From F23-D06 sp963643165 (GTDB lineage Bacteria > Bacteroidota > Bacteroidia > Bacteroidales > WCHB1-69), in the NCBI GenBank assembly GCA_963643165.1, contig CAVIJD010000021.1:1-37560 (forward strand): 37,560 nt of DNA. The letters are read 5' to 3'. Under the pieces are notes generated by a model. It was not told the origin of the DNA, ran no database searches, and was given only the letters and a program-made list of their open reading frames with translations. Every line of letters begins with the position of its first letter. Positions within the stretch are counted from its first letter, which is position 1. This document shows, piece after piece, positions 1 through 8,208 of the stretch. Position numbers and translations under genes: made by a program.

Positions 1-842
1 CCTGCAACAGTTACGAGTGGAACGGCGTAGTCTATACACAATCCGGCGACTACACCCAGAACCTCCAGACCGCAACCGGCTGCGACAGCATCGTGACACT
101 GCACCTGACCGTCAACCAACCGACGGACACCACAATTCACGAAACGGCTTGCATGTCGTACCTCTGGCAAGGTGAAACGCTTACCCAAAGCGGTGTCTAT
201 ACGCAAACCCTCACTTCGCAAGATGGTTGTGACAGCGTCGTAACCCTCAACCTCACCATCACAGAGCCGACCGACACCATCATTTACGAAAGGGCTTGTG
301 AAAGTTACACTTGGTATGGCATCATACTTACCGAATCCGGCAAGTACACCCAAACCTACACGTCAGCAACCGGCTGCGACAGCAGCGTGACCCTCAACCT
401 TACCATTCTGCCCAACTACACCTCATTCGACACGTTGCGGCTGCGCATGGATGAACTCCCTTACTACATTCCTGAGGCAGACACCTCGATAGAGGCCGCC
501 CCGACTGTTTTCACCTACACGCTCGAAACCGTTGACGGTTGCGACAGCACCATCATCGTGACTGTGTTCCTCAACACTGTCGATATTCCTGCAATAGATG
601 AAGTCGGGCTCAGCATCTACCCCAACCCGGCAACCGACCGCCTATACGTAGATGGTGACAACATCGAACGTATCGGTCTTTACAGTATCGCCGGACAGTT
701 GATTGGAAACCAGCCGGCCTCGTCAAAACGCACCGAAATGGTTGTGAACGACCTTGCCGAAGGCATCTACCTCATCAAGGTTCGGTTCACTGACGGACAC
801 GAGACCACCAAGAAAATCGTGATTAGAAAAAGCGAACAATAA
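1..842 (+). CDS. T9SS-sorted repetitive surface protein, C-terminal part (5' end outside window)
   Basis: The reading frame is open from base 3 at the window edge, so this is the last ~280 codons of a larger protein; an internal GTG at 93 is not a credible start. Two full ~49-residue repeats and a third degenerate one each carry an aromatic C-x-SY-x-W segment, an SG-x-YTQ segment and a GCDS-x-VTL segment. Such repeats build long stalks in Bacteroidetes surface proteins. The last ~80 residues form a type-A T9SS sorting domain: SIYPNPATDRLYV near its start and a GIYLIKV-x-KKIVIRK-like end. This directs export through the outer membrane and cleavage or attachment by the sortase-like PorU machinery (family knowledge). 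The protein is probably an adhesin or scaffold, but no catalytic domain is visible here. A strong terminator follows 20 bases after the stop. Confidence 0.85.
   Translation, partial: CNSYEWNGVVYTQSGDYTQNLQTATGCDSIVTLHLTVNQPTDTTIHETACMSYLWQGETLTQSGVYTQTLTSQDGCDSVVTLNLTITEPTDTIIYERACESYTWYGIILTESGKYTQTYTSATGCDSSVTLNLTILPNYTSFDTLRLRMDELPYYIPEADTSIEAAPTVFTYTLETVDGCDSTIIVTVFLNTVDIPAIDEVGLSIYPNPATDRLYVDGDNIERIGLYSIAGQLIGNQPASSKRTEMVVNDLAEGIYLIKVRFTDGHETTKKIVIRKSEQ
3..443 (+). repeat. 147-bp in-frame tandem repeats of the surface protein
   Basis: Conserved cysteine codons recur at exactly 147-base spacing (bases 3, 150 and 297), so units are 3-149, 150-296 and 297 to about 443. The third unit diverges near its end. 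Units are diverged in DNA but keep the C-x-SY-x-W and GCDS-x-VTL pattern. The array probably continues upstream of the window. Confidence 0.8.
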
Positions 843-861
843 ATTGACCACCATAAGTCAC

Positions 862-900
862 AAGTCAGCCCACAAATCATTGCGGGCTGACTTTGTTTTT
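862..900 (+). terminator. Intrinsic terminator of the surface protein gene
   Basis: A 10-bp perfect stem (aagtcagccc at 862-871 with gggctgactt at 884-893) is followed by a T-rich run to base 900. It lies 20 bases after the stop codon of the T9SS protein. Confidence 0.85.
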
Positions 901-997
901 ATGACTTAGGAGCGTCATGCGCAATTCTTTCCCAATAGTCGTAAATCAGCTCCAGCACTGTGTGATGTACAGCGGGAAAAAAAATTTTCCAAGGCTG

Positions 998-1026
998 TTG
1001 AGCAAAACGAAAAAAGTGTACTTTTG
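998..1026 (+). promoter_or_regulatory. Bacteroidetes-type promoter for tRNA-His
   Basis: TACTTTTG at 1019-1026 matches the Bacteroidetes -7 consensus TAnnTTTG. A TTG at 998-1000 sits 18 bases upstream, where the -33 element is expected. The tRNA begins 26 bases downstream. Confidence 0.7.
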
Positions 1027-1052
1027 CAGCCGTCTTAAGAGACCCTCAATAT

Positions 1053-1127
1053 GGCGGTTGTAGCTCAGTTGGTTAGAGTACCGGATTGTGGTTCCGTGGG
1101 TCGTCGGTTCGAATCCGACCTGCCGCC
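1053..1127 (+). tRNA. tRNA-His (anticodon GTG)
   Basis: The cloverleaf reads with G-1 at 1053, D arm gctcagttggttagagt, an anticodon loop ttgtggt giving GTG, and a T arm gtcgg-ttcgaat-ccgac. The extra G-1 opposite C73 is the hallmark of tRNA-His. CCA is not encoded. Two pairs look imperfect: U6 opposite U67 in the acceptor stem and C27 opposite U43 in the anticodon stem. The rest is canonical, so it is probably functional. A promoter precedes it and a shared terminator follows. Confidence 0.93.
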
Positions 1128-1170
1128 CAAAACTCATAATGATTAAGGGGTTAAATTGTTAGAAATGATT

Positions 1171-1207
1171 AAAAGAAAAGCCTGAACACTGTTCAGGCTT
1201 TTCTTTT
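1171..1207. terminator. Bidirectional terminator between tRNA-His and the minus-strand lipid cluster
   Basis: A perfect 17-bp stem (1171-1187 with 1191-1207) has a 3-base loop (act). The inner part is GC-rich (gcctgaac), and the arms end in A-rich and T-rich stretches. It can therefore stop transcripts from both sides. It lies between two convergent units. Confidence 0.92.
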
Positions 1208-1217
1208 AGTACTCTGT

Positions 1218-2006
1218 TTAGTGTTTTCGGGCGCACAGTTTCCGCAGCAGCATAGACGGATAGCCGTACAGCACGGCCACGATGCAAAACAAGGCGTTCA
1301 GCATCCCTATTCTCATAAAATCGCGGAAAGGGCGGAAGAATGACACCCGCTTGTCTGACGGCGGATAATAAACGTGTATCGGGACTGACTTCACAGGGAT
1401 ATTCCGCCACACGCATCGTACCAGCATCTCCAGTTCGGCCTCATAGCGTGTGGTCAGCAGCCGCATTTTTCCCATTCTAAACAGCGGATAGCAACGGTAG
1501 CCCGTCTGCGTGTCCGGCAGGCGCAGTCCCGTCTGCACCGTGAACCAAAAATTAGACAGTCTGTTTGCGAATGTGTTTTTGCGCGGCATATTGTCGTGCA
1601 ACAGTCCGCGGCAGCCCATCAGCAACGCACCCGGGGCGGCGGCAATTTGCCCGACCATTGCAGGCAGGTCGTCCGCCCGGTGTTGACCGTCGGCATCCAG
1701 CGTGACGGCATAGCGGAAACCTTGCGACAGCGCCGCTTTGAACCCGGACATCAGCGCAACGCCCTTGCCCCGATTAGGCTTGTAAGCAATGACTTGCACG
1801 GGCAGCGAGGCGGCTTGCAAAACCTTGTCGGTGCCGTCGGTCGGCCCGTCACAAACCACTATGACATTGGGGCAATAAGCCAGCACCGAACGAACAACCT
1901 CAACAACAGTGCCGCTATTGTTATACGCCGGAATGATGACACATATTTTCAGCGAATCTATCGTCTCACGCAACTTTTCAACACATTCTTCCTCCTGCAT
2001 ATTCAC
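1218..2006 (-). CDS. Family 2 glycosyltransferase (DPM1/polyprenyl-phosphate type)
   Basis: 262 residues with a GT-A fold pattern: CVIIPAYNNSGTVVEVV at 22-38, a donor-binding segment near 52-60 (VCDGPTDGT), an acceptor segment NRGKGVALMSGFK at 78-90 and the DxD metal site LDADGQH at 103-109. It resembles dolichyl-phosphate-mannose synthase-like enzymes that transfer a sugar from a nucleotide donor to a lipid carrier or acyl chain. A hydrophobic stretch near the C terminus suggests membrane contact. The start overlaps the stop of the dehydratase gene by 4 bases (ATGA), indicating translational coupling. A glycosyltransferase is a usual member of aryl-polyene/flexirubin-type clusters, which supports a role in decorating the cluster's lipid product. 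The exact substrate is not visible. Confidence 0.85.
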   Translation of the reverse strand: MNMQEEECVEKLRETIDSLKICVIIPAYNNSGTVVEVVRSVLAYCPNVIVVCDGPTDGTDKVLQAASLPVQVIAYKPNRGKGVALMSGFKAALSQGFRYAVTLDADGQHRADDLPAMVGQIAAAPGALLMGCRGLLHDNMPRKNTFANRLSNFWFTVQTGLRLPDTQTGYRCYPLFRMGKMRLLTTRYEAELEMLVRCVWRNIPVKSVPIHVYYPPSDKRVSFFRPFRDFMRIGMLNALFCIVAVLYGYPSMLLRKLCARKH

Positions 2007-2371
2007 TGACCTTTCATTTGTAGAAGCATTTTAGAAAAAAAGCGGCCATTTTGGGTCACATTAACCCGTACCTGACAAAAGTCGTCTGCTCCCTCTTCCC
2101 ACGAAAGGCTAAAAGTTATTCCATCTTTGATTTCAGGGCTGACAACTTGGAGGAATTTCACGGTTCCGGTTTCTGTCAATAAAAACGGACGGTTTTTGAG
2201 ATGTGAAAACAGGTCAACGGCCATCTGCATCATACAGGCACCGGGCACAATCGGCCTTCCCGGGAAATGGCCTCCAAACAGCGGATGTTGCCAATTGATG
2301 CCCACTTCAAAGGTGGCATCCTGGTCATGGTGCGTTTCCGAAAGAATGTGGAACAGCTTATTTTGCAACAT
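2003..2371 (-). CDS. Hot-dog 3-hydroxyacyl-ACP dehydratase-like protein
   Basis: 122 residues, shorter than FabZ (about 140-150) but with its signature HPLFGGHFPGRPIVPG at 29-44 and the active-site His35. The FabZ family dehydrates 3-hydroxyacyl-ACP to trans-2-enoyl-ACP. In a polyene pathway this would leave the conjugated double bonds. Oddly, the position normally holding the catalytic Glu/Asp on the central helix appears to be Gln49 (GACMMQMAV), so activity may be altered or the pocket rearranged. The gene lies 8 bases after the LolA-like gene and overlaps the downstream glycosyltransferase gene. An alternative is a non-catalytic hot-dog partner. Confidence 0.8.
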   Translation of the reverse strand: MLQNKLFHILSETHHDQDATFEVGINWQHPLFGGHFPGRPIVPGACMMQMAVDLFSHLKNRPFLLTETGTVKFLQVVSPEIKDGITFSLSWEEGADDFCQVRVNVTQNGRFFSKMLLQMKGQ

Positions 2372-2379
2372 ATCAGCCT

Positions 2380-3000
2380 CTATTTGAAAAGCGTGTCTGA
2401 AATCTGGGCATTCACCTTCTTGTCTGAGAAGACAATCGAGGTGACATCACCGCTGGCTTCAGCAAGCACTATTTTGCGTGCCAAATAATCTTTCTTGTCC
2501 AACACAAGCGTTATCTCCTTATAATACAACTTCATCCGTTTATTCAGCGGCTTCAGTTTAACCGTCACGTCGCCGCCAGTCTGTCGGTAATAACGAGACG
2601 AAAAGGAGGCATTGTCTTTGAGGAATTGTCCATTGACCGCATTGACAATCATATTGCCGAGTTCTCCGACCATTTTATTAGGCGTGGAGGTGCCTTTTTT
2701 GTTGTGCAACACCGTTTTCCCGTCGCTGAAGACTATGTTCATAGCCTCCGGTGAGGTATAGGCCCACCGCATTTTGGCCGGGGCTTTGTAATGGAGTGTT
2801 CCTTTCTGCACCACCTTTTGAGTAAGCATTGACGAGCTTTTTTCCTGTGTAAACGAAGCGCTTAATGTCTTCACGTTACGGTATGCCTTATCAATTGCGG
2901 CCACGAGTGCCTCTTTGTCCTTGCCCGCAACTTCGGTCTGCTGGCTTTTCAGCAGCGGACAGCAAAACAACATCAAAAGGAGGACCAAATATCGTTTCAT
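2380..3000 (-). CDS. LolA-like outer-membrane lipoprotein/lipid carrier
   Basis: 206 residues with a Sec signal peptide at the N terminus (KR, then a leucine-rich core to about residue 18). The mature part has the LolA-like pattern: an early KTLSASFTQEKSSSMLTQ segment, then a KGTLHYKAPAKMRWAY strand near 66-81. LolA-fold proteins ferry lipidated molecules across the periplasm. Homologues inside aryl-polyene clusters are thought to carry the polyene lipid rather than lipoproteins. It sits between the small transporter gene and the dehydratase gene in one minus-strand run with short gaps. Assignment to the family is firm; the cargo is inferred from context. Confidence 0.82.
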   Translation of the reverse strand: MKRYLVLLLMLFCCPLLKSQQTEVAGKDKEALVAAIDKAYRNVKTLSASFTQEKSSSMLTQKVVQKGTLHYKAPAKMRWAYTSPEAMNIVFSDGKTVLHNKKGTSTPNKMVGELGNMIVNAVNGQFLKDNASFSSRYYRQTGGDVTVKLKPLNKRMKLYYKEITLVLDKKDYLARKIVLAEASGDVTSIVFSDKKVNAQISDTLFK

Positions 3001-3023
3001 CTTTGGAAATGTCTGTTTTTCTA

Positions 3024-3377
3024 TTATTTAACAATAAAATACACCCCTACCATCACGATGGCCACGCCTATCCAGCGTGTCAGCGGCACAGCCTCGTGAA
3101 AGATAAAATAGGCGGCAAGGAGTCCGATGACATAACTGATGGAAAGCAGCGGATAGGCAAGTCCGAACTCATAATGTTTCAGAATATGCATCCACAGCAG
3201 CATAGCAGAGAGTGCGCACACCCCGGAAAGGAAGAACTGCCATGTGGTGAAGACCGTCTTGAAATAGGTCCAACTCCATGAAAACGTGCCGAACAGCTCC
3301 ACAGAGACTTTCAGCAGGCTTTGGGCGGCGACGAGCAGTATAGACTGCAAAACGATAAGCAGGAAAAGCGTCAACAT
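3024..3377 (-). CDS. Small EamA/SMR-like membrane transporter
   Basis: 117 residues with four predicted transmembrane helices (about 2-22, 44-64, 71-92 and 98-116). A conserved-looking YPLLSISYVIGLL segment in helix 3 and a VGVYFIV end are typical of EmrE/ArnE-ArnF-like small transporters. These move drugs or lipid-linked sugars across the inner membrane. The start overlaps the end of the ketosynthase gene by 7 bases, so it is translated from the same message. Beside a glycosyltransferase and a LolA-like carrier, flipping of a lipid-linked intermediate is plausible (inference). A substrate cannot be read from the sequence. Confidence 0.75.
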   Translation of the reverse strand: MLTLFLLIVLQSILLVAAQSLLKVSVELFGTFSWSWTYFKTVFTTWQFFLSGVCALSAMLLWMHILKHYEFGLAYPLLSISYVIGLLAAYFIFHEAVPLTRWIGVAIVMVGVYFIVK

Positions 3378-5656
3378 GATGCCAATAGTGTTAGCGTATG
3401 ATCTTTATTATGAAAATGGTTATGAACAAGCAAATACTGCGGACGGACGGGCTCCGTGGCCTCATCATAGCGCAGGTGTGCCGGAATTTGGTGGCGATGC
3501 AGTGCCAACGCGCCGGCATACACGCCCAGTGCCGAGGCGCAAAACGACTCGCCAAAGAGATGTTTGTACCACATCACAGGCACTTCAGGACGGAAATTGC
3601 GGATAAAGTCGAGGTAGATGCGGTCGTTGTCGCAGTCACCGTTGAGACCGGCCACGACAGCGGAAACGTTCTCCGGGGCTATGCCCTCGTGAGCCAGCAG
3701 ACGGCGGGCGGCGGCTTGCAGTTCCGCAGGGTCGGGCGTGTAGAGCATCGTCATCCCGGCAATCCGGCAGAGTGAGTCGTCACTCTGATTGGCAGACAGC
3801 AACATAGCGCACGAGGCACTGCCGGCAATCGTGCCCTTAGTGCCTATTTTTCTCAACTCGTTGCTCGTGACAGGCTGTTTTTTCCAGCATCCCAACTTGC
3901 CCGACAGTTCAAAGCAGGTCGGGGTCGTCTCATCGTGACCGCCCACCAATGCCGTGCGCAACTGTCCGAGTTCCATCTGCACGAGCGCGTCCAGCAAGGC
4001 ACTGTCGAACGAGGTGCCGCGGTGGGCGTAGGTGCTATTATAGCCATGGCACTTCAGCCTAATCGCAATCTGCGAGCCTATCGTGTTGTGGGTGGACTGC
4101 ATAAAAAACGTAGGCTGCAGATATTCCTCGCCGTCGTCTAACATCGCGCGGAGAAACTTCTCGGTATTGTACATGCAGCCCAAGCCCGTGCCGGTGATGA
4201 CCGCGTCGGGCATGCCGTTTTCGTCCAACGCCACCAAAGAGGTGACCACCGCGCGCTTGAGCAGTTTGCACATGCGCCGCGACTCCATCGGCGAGAAAAA
4301 ACCAGCATAGTTCGGGTCTTGCGATTCGTTATACACATGCGGCAACATTTCGGGATTTGTAAACCAGTCGTCAGACAAGGGCTTCTGGGCGGATATTTGG
4401 GCGGCGGAACAGAGATAGACCGCATTTTTGCTATGGTGGGGCGCACGGGGCGGGGTCGTTGCCGGCAAGGAAAAGACGCAGGCCGTGTCGTTGCCGCCAA
4501 AGGCGAACGAATTGTTGAGCACATGACGCAGTGCCACATTGTCCTGGACATGGGGCACGGGGCTGAATGTGAGTTCTGGCATTTGTGCATCGAAGCCGAC
4601 ATTTGCGGGCACAAAGCGGTGTTGCAGTGCCAACACTGCGATGACGCTCTCGATGCTGCCTGCCGCACTGGTGGCATGTCCCGTGCATGACTTCGTAGAA
4701 GAGACGCGGGGCATATCCTTCCCGAACACACGCGTCAAAGCCACGCCCTCGCTAAGGTCGTTATTGGCGGTGCCGGTGCCGTGGGCATTCACATAATCGA
4801 TATCGGAAGGTTGCAGTCCGCTCATAGCCAGCGCATTGTCCATAGCGAGCACGGCGCCGGTGCCGTCAGGCGACGTGGCGGTTTGGTGGTAGGCGTCGCA
4901 GGCGTTGGCATAGCCCGACAGCTCGCAAAGCAGGGGCACGTTGCGGTTGGCGGCCGATGTTGGCGTTTCGAGTACCACGTAGGCGGCACCCTCGCCTAAA
5001 TTGAGCCCATTGCGGTGGGCATCAAATGGGCGGCAGAAGTCGCTGTCCAATATCCTTAAAGCATTGAAACCGTTAAGGTGAAAACGGGAGAGACATTCCG
5101 TCCCGCCGGCCACCGCAACATCGACGATGCCGGCGCGGATAAGGTTGGCGGCAGCCACAAGGGCGTTGGCCGCGGAAGAGCACGCCGTAGATATCGTAGT
5201 CACAAGATCAAAACGTGCATCCACCCCCTGCACAATCACATCGGTGCAGGCACCGCAGTCGTGCAGGGCAATATAGGCATCGTTTTCGTCATTTTCAAAA
5301 AAATCATGATAGAATTGCTCTGTCTTCTCCATGCCGCCGACTGTATTGCCATTGATGAAGGCAACCCGACGACGGGGACTCCCGGTCAGCCGGGCTTCAG
5401 ACAAAGCCTCTTGCAACGCTATGCGTCCAAGCAGCGAAGAACGGGCGATTTTCGTGTCGGGCGAAACAGAAAGCAGACGTTTCAGTTCGTCATCGTTGTA
5501 GGGCACTTCGCCGGCGGGCAAGTAGGCGTGTATCGTGCGAACATATTGCACAGGGCGCAAAGCGCAATGTTCGGCTCTCAGCTTCGCCAGCGTCTCCGCC
5601 TTCCCGATGCCGAGTGCGGACACAATGCCTGTTCCTGTCACCACAATCCGGCACAT
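3371..5656 (-). CDS. Fused ketosynthase and chain-length-factor-like (KS-CLF) protein
   Basis: 761 residues, about twice a normal ketosynthase. Residues 1-400 form a complete FabF-type ketosynthase with active-site Cys159 (TISTACSSAANAL), His292 (AHGTGT) and His327 (CTGHATSAAG), plus the NNSFAFGGND loop near 381-390. After a short linker, residues ~412-761 form a second thiolase-fold unit like the Ketoacyl-synt_2 family. Around 540-557 (NSTYAHRGTSFDSALLDA) no cysteine occupies the nucleophile position. An inactive ketosynthase partner acts as chain-length factor in type II polyketide and aryl-polyene systems, where the two are normally separate subunits. Here they appear covalently joined, with an acyl carrier protein gene 8 bases upstream. 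The likely role is elongation of a polyene or fatty chain on that carrier. Confidence 0.85.
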   Translation of the reverse strand: MCRIVVTGTGIVSALGIGKAETLAKLRAEHCALRPVQYVRTIHAYLPAGEVPYNDDELKRLLSVSPDTKIARSSLLGRIALQEALSEARLTGSPRRRVAFINGNTVGGMEKTEQFYHDFFENDENDAYIALHDCGACTDVIVQGVDARFDLVTTISTACSSAANALVAAANLIRAGIVDVAVAGGTECLSRFHLNGFNALRILDSDFCRPFDAHRNGLNLGEGAAYVVLETPTSAANRNVPLLCELSGYANACDAYHQTATSPDGTGAVLAMDNALAMSGLQPSDIDYVNAHGTGTANNDLSEGVALTRVFGKDMPRVSSTKSCTGHATSAAGSIESVIAVLALQHRFVPANVGFDAQMPELTFSPVPHVQDNVALRHVLNNSFAFGGNDTACVFSLPATTPPRAPHHSKNAVYLCSAAQISAQKPLSDDWFTNPEMLPHVYNESQDPNYAGFFSPMESRRMCKLLKRAVVTSLVALDENGMPDAVITGTGLGCMYNTEKFLRAMLDDGEEYLQPTFFMQSTHNTIGSQIAIRLKCHGYNSTYAHRGTSFDSALLDALVQMELGQLRTALVGGHDETTPTCFELSGKLGCWKKQPVTSNELRKIGTKGTIAGSASCAMLLSANQSDDSLCRIAGMTMLYTPDPAELQAAARRLLAHEGIAPENVSAVVAGLNGDCDNDRIYLDFIRNFRPEVPVMWYKHLFGESFCASALGVYAGALALHRHQIPAHLRYDEATEPVRPQYLLVHNHFHNKDHTLTLLASC

Positions 5657-5664
5657 CTGCTACC

Positions 5665-5922
5665 CTATCTTGTCCGGTTTGCGGCTATATAATCAGCCAT
5701 CACGCGCACCGACTGGAATATTTTCTTGCCCTCTTCCGCATTGGCGAGTTTTATTCCGTAGTTTTTCTCCATCAGCACAATCAGTTCAAGGGCATCGATA
5801 GAGTCCAGTCCGAGCCCGTCGCCGAAGAGCGGAGCGTTTTCGTCAATGTCTTCGGGCTTCATCCCCTCGAGATTCAGCACCTCTATAATCCCTTTTTTCA
5901 GTTCGTCAATCAGTTCTTCCAT
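5665..5922 (-). CDS. Acyl carrier protein
   Basis: 85 residues, acidic and helical, with the phosphopantetheine attachment motif GLGLDSIDALEL; Ser41 is the attachment site. It is the likely carrier for the adjacent ketosynthase-CLF fusion (8-base gap) rather than the housekeeping AcpP. The sequence around the serine (LDSIDALEL) resembles carriers of specialised pathways. A 62-base gap separates it from the ABC permease gene upstream on the same strand, so the pathway may start here or be co-transcribed with the exporter. The holo form needs a 4'-phosphopantetheinyl transferase, not seen in the window. Confidence 0.92.
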   Translation of the reverse strand: MEELIDELKKGIIEVLNLEGMKPEDIDENAPLFGDGLGLDSIDALELIVLMEKNYGIKLANAEEGKKIFQSVRVMADYIAANRTR

Positions 5923-5984
5923 AAAAAATCAAATTCTTAAATCAGGTTTCTCTTTATTGTTAATGCCTCGTCAGACTTGAAAAC

Positions 5985-7280
5985 TCAAGCTTTTCTGACC
6001 CACCTTATAATCTCTTTCCAACTGCTTTTCTTGCCGTACATCAGGATGCCTGTGCGGTACATCTTGGCCGCAACGCGGATGCACAAGAGCAGAAACAGCA
6101 CGCAGATGGCCATAGAAAGCAGCAGTTGCCACAGCGGCACGCCGACGGGCAGCCGCACCATCATGGCGATTGGCGAGGTCAACGGTATCATTGAAAGCCA
6201 AAACGAGAGGCTACTGCCCGGGCTCACCGACATATACGGAACCATAATGATAGAGAGGAGCAGCGGCAACGTGACGGGCAGTGTATATTGTTGCGAGTCG
6301 CTTTCGCTGTCCACCACCGAGCCCGTGGCGGCATAGAGCGTAGCGTAAATCAGGTATCCAAACACAAAGAAGAAGAAAAAGCAGAGGATTATCTGCGTAA
6401 AAGAAATCGGGAAGTAGTTGTTGATCTGCTGGAATAGACTTGCCGTGGTCGGGGCTGCGACGTCGGCCGGCTGCGCGCTGCCCGACAAATCGGGGCCTAC
6501 GACTTGAATCACGAATATCAGCGCGAACGTCAGCGCCACCCAGATCAGGAACTGTGTAATCCCCACCAGGCCGATGCCGACAATCTTGCCGACAAGCAGT
6601 TCCCCGGGCTTCACCGAAGAGACGAGCACCTCCACGATGCGATTGCTTTTCTCCTCCAGCACGCCACGAAGCACCTGACTGGCGAACACAATAATGACAA
6701 AATAGATCAGAAAACCGCATATCATGCCCATCACCTCATTCATCTCGGAGGCGTTTTCATGCTCCTTGCCCTTGTCATCCACCAGCACATTCGTCACATT
6801 GGCCCGTGTCAATTCCTGCATTTTCTCAAACTGGGCGGGGTCGATGTGGAGAGAATCCTGCAAGATGCGGTTGAAGAAGACCTCGTTCATCTGGCTTTCC
6901 AATGAGCTCTGCAGTCCCGGCGGGAGGCTGTTGTGGTAAAACAGGTTGGCCTTGAGCCCCTGACTGACGTCCAGGATATGGAACACACAGTCGTACTTCT
7001 CTTGCGAGAATGCCTCCTCTTTCAAGGCTTCGATGTTGCCCGAGCGGTAACTGTAGGTGGTATTATCCGTATTCTGGAAAGCGTTGAGGAAAACAGTCGT
7101 GTCGTCCACGACCAGCACGTTCGACTTCCGGTTCTCTTCGCTGGACATCAGCAGCAACACGGGCAGCACAATAACCGCCGCCAGCAGCACAGGCAGCAAA
7201 ATCGTCAAGATGAGGAACGATTTTTTCCTGACCCTTGTCAGATATTCTCGTGAAATGATAAGCGCTATTTTATTTTTCAT
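5985..7280 (-). CDS. ABC-2 type permease (NatB/YhaP-like exporter subunit)
   Basis: 431 residues. One transmembrane helix lies near residues 22-46, followed by an extracytoplasmic domain of about 130 residues. A cluster of five or six helices follows between about 184 and 415. This is the layout of ABC2_membrane_3 permeases such as NatB. Its start overlaps the ATPase gene's stop by 11 bases. Family members export sodium, antibiotics or lipids; the substrate here is unknown. Position directly upstream of the acyl carrier/ketosynthase genes makes export of the cluster's product possible, but NatAB-like pairs beside unrelated genes are common in Bacteroidetes. Confidence 0.85.
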   Translation of the reverse strand: MKNKIALIISREYLTRVRKKSFLILTILLPVLLAAVIVLPVLLLMSSEENRKSNVLVVDDTTVFLNAFQNTDNTTYSYRSGNIEALKEEAFSQEKYDCVFHILDVSQGLKANLFYHNSLPPGLQSSLESQMNEVFFNRILQDSLHIDPAQFEKMQELTRANVTNVLVDDKGKEHENASEMNEVMGMICGFLIYFVIIVFASQVLRGVLEEKSNRIVEVLVSSVKPGELLVGKIVGIGLVGITQFLIWVALTFALIFVIQVVGPDLSGSAQPADVAAPTTASLFQQINNYFPISFTQIILCFFFFFVFGYLIYATLYAATGSVVDSESDSQQYTLPVTLPLLLSIIMVPYMSVSPGSSLSFWLSMIPLTSPIAMMVRLPVGVPLWQLLLSMAICVLFLLLCIRVAAKMYRTGILMYGKKSSWKEIIRWVRKA

Positions 7281-8208
7281 GCTGGTTGTTCCGGTTAAAA
7301 GACTGAACCTGTTCTATGAAAATCTCGTTCATGGTAGGCAGCACCTCGTGAAAAGAGGTCACCGTGCCCTTGTCCATCATCAGCCGGAGCAGGTCATGGG
7401 CGGAGTTGCCGTTTGTGATTTTCACGGCATAGACGATGGAATGGGGTTGCGTCCGGGCATCGAGCAGTTCAAACGGGGTGTTTGCCCAGTCGATTTGTCC
7501 TGTCAGGTCTTCCGCAACCTCAACGTTATAGATGTGCTTTTTGAAGCGGTTCTTGATGTCATAAATGTTGCCCTCCAATATCTTTTGGGCATGGTTGATG
7601 AGGGCTATTTCATCGCAGATCTCCTCAACGGAGGCCATATTGTGGGTTGAGAGCACAATGGTTGTTCCCTCCGCTTTTAGCCGCAAGATCTCTTCTTTCA
7701 AGAGGTTGGCATTTATCGGGTCAAATCCGCTGAAAGGTTCATCGAGGATCAGGAACGACGGTTGATGCAGAATCGTTATGATAAACTGCAGTTTCTGCTG
7801 CATGCCTTTGGAGAGTTCCTCCACGGGGCGGTGCCACCAGTCGAGGATGCCATATTGTTGAAACTTCTCCTGCAGCCGGCGGTAAGCCGTGGCCTTGTCA
7901 AGCCCCTTGAGGCGGGCCAGATACATCGCCTGCTCGCCTGCCCTCATCTTCTTGTAGAGTCCCCGCTCCTCGGGCAGGTAGCCAATGTCGCGCACATCGT
8001 TCTCCTGCATCGGCCGTCCTCTGAAAAAAACCTCACCGGCATCGGGCAGCGTAATGCGGTTCAGGATGCGGATGAGCGTAGTCTTGCCCGCGCCGTTAGG
8101 ACCCAGAAGTCCATAAACGACCCCCTCGGGCATTGAGAGCGAAACCCTGTCAAGTGCCTTGAAGTTCCCGAATGTCTTGGTGACCTCGGCCACCTCCATC
8201 ATGTTCAT
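7270..8208 (-). CDS. ABC transporter ATP-binding protein (NatA-like)
   Basis: 312 residues. Walker A GPNGAGKT is at about 36-43, the ABC signature LSKGMQ at 132-137, Walker B LILDEP at about 153-158, and a switch histidine follows in LSTHNM. The C-terminal ~90 residues form an extra domain of the NatA/CcmA-like DUF4162 type. It powers the downstream permease, whose gene it overlaps. Its own start overlaps the DUF4290 stop by 4 bases (ATGA), so all three genes are likely translated from one message. Confidence 0.92.
   Translation of the reverse strand: MNMMEVAEVTKTFGNFKALDRVSLSMPEGVVYGLLGPNGAGKTTLIRILNRITLPDAGEVFFRGRPMQENDVRDIGYLPEERGLYKKMRAGEQAMYLARLKGLDKATAYRRLQEKFQQYGILDWWHRPVEELSKGMQQKLQFIITILHQPSFLILDEPFSGFDPINANLLKEEILRLKAEGTTIVLSTHNMASVEEICDEIALINHAQKILEGNIYDIKNRFKKHIYNVEVAEDLTGQIDWANTPFELLDARTQPHSIVYAVKITNGNSAHDLLRLMMDKGTVTSFHEVLPTMNEIFIEQVQSFNRNNQHEK

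Noticed and set aside
946..1137. 63-codon minus-strand frame across the tRNA-His gene
   Set aside because: It is the antisense of the tRNA (the familiar VGFEPTTH-type artefact) and has no other coding support.
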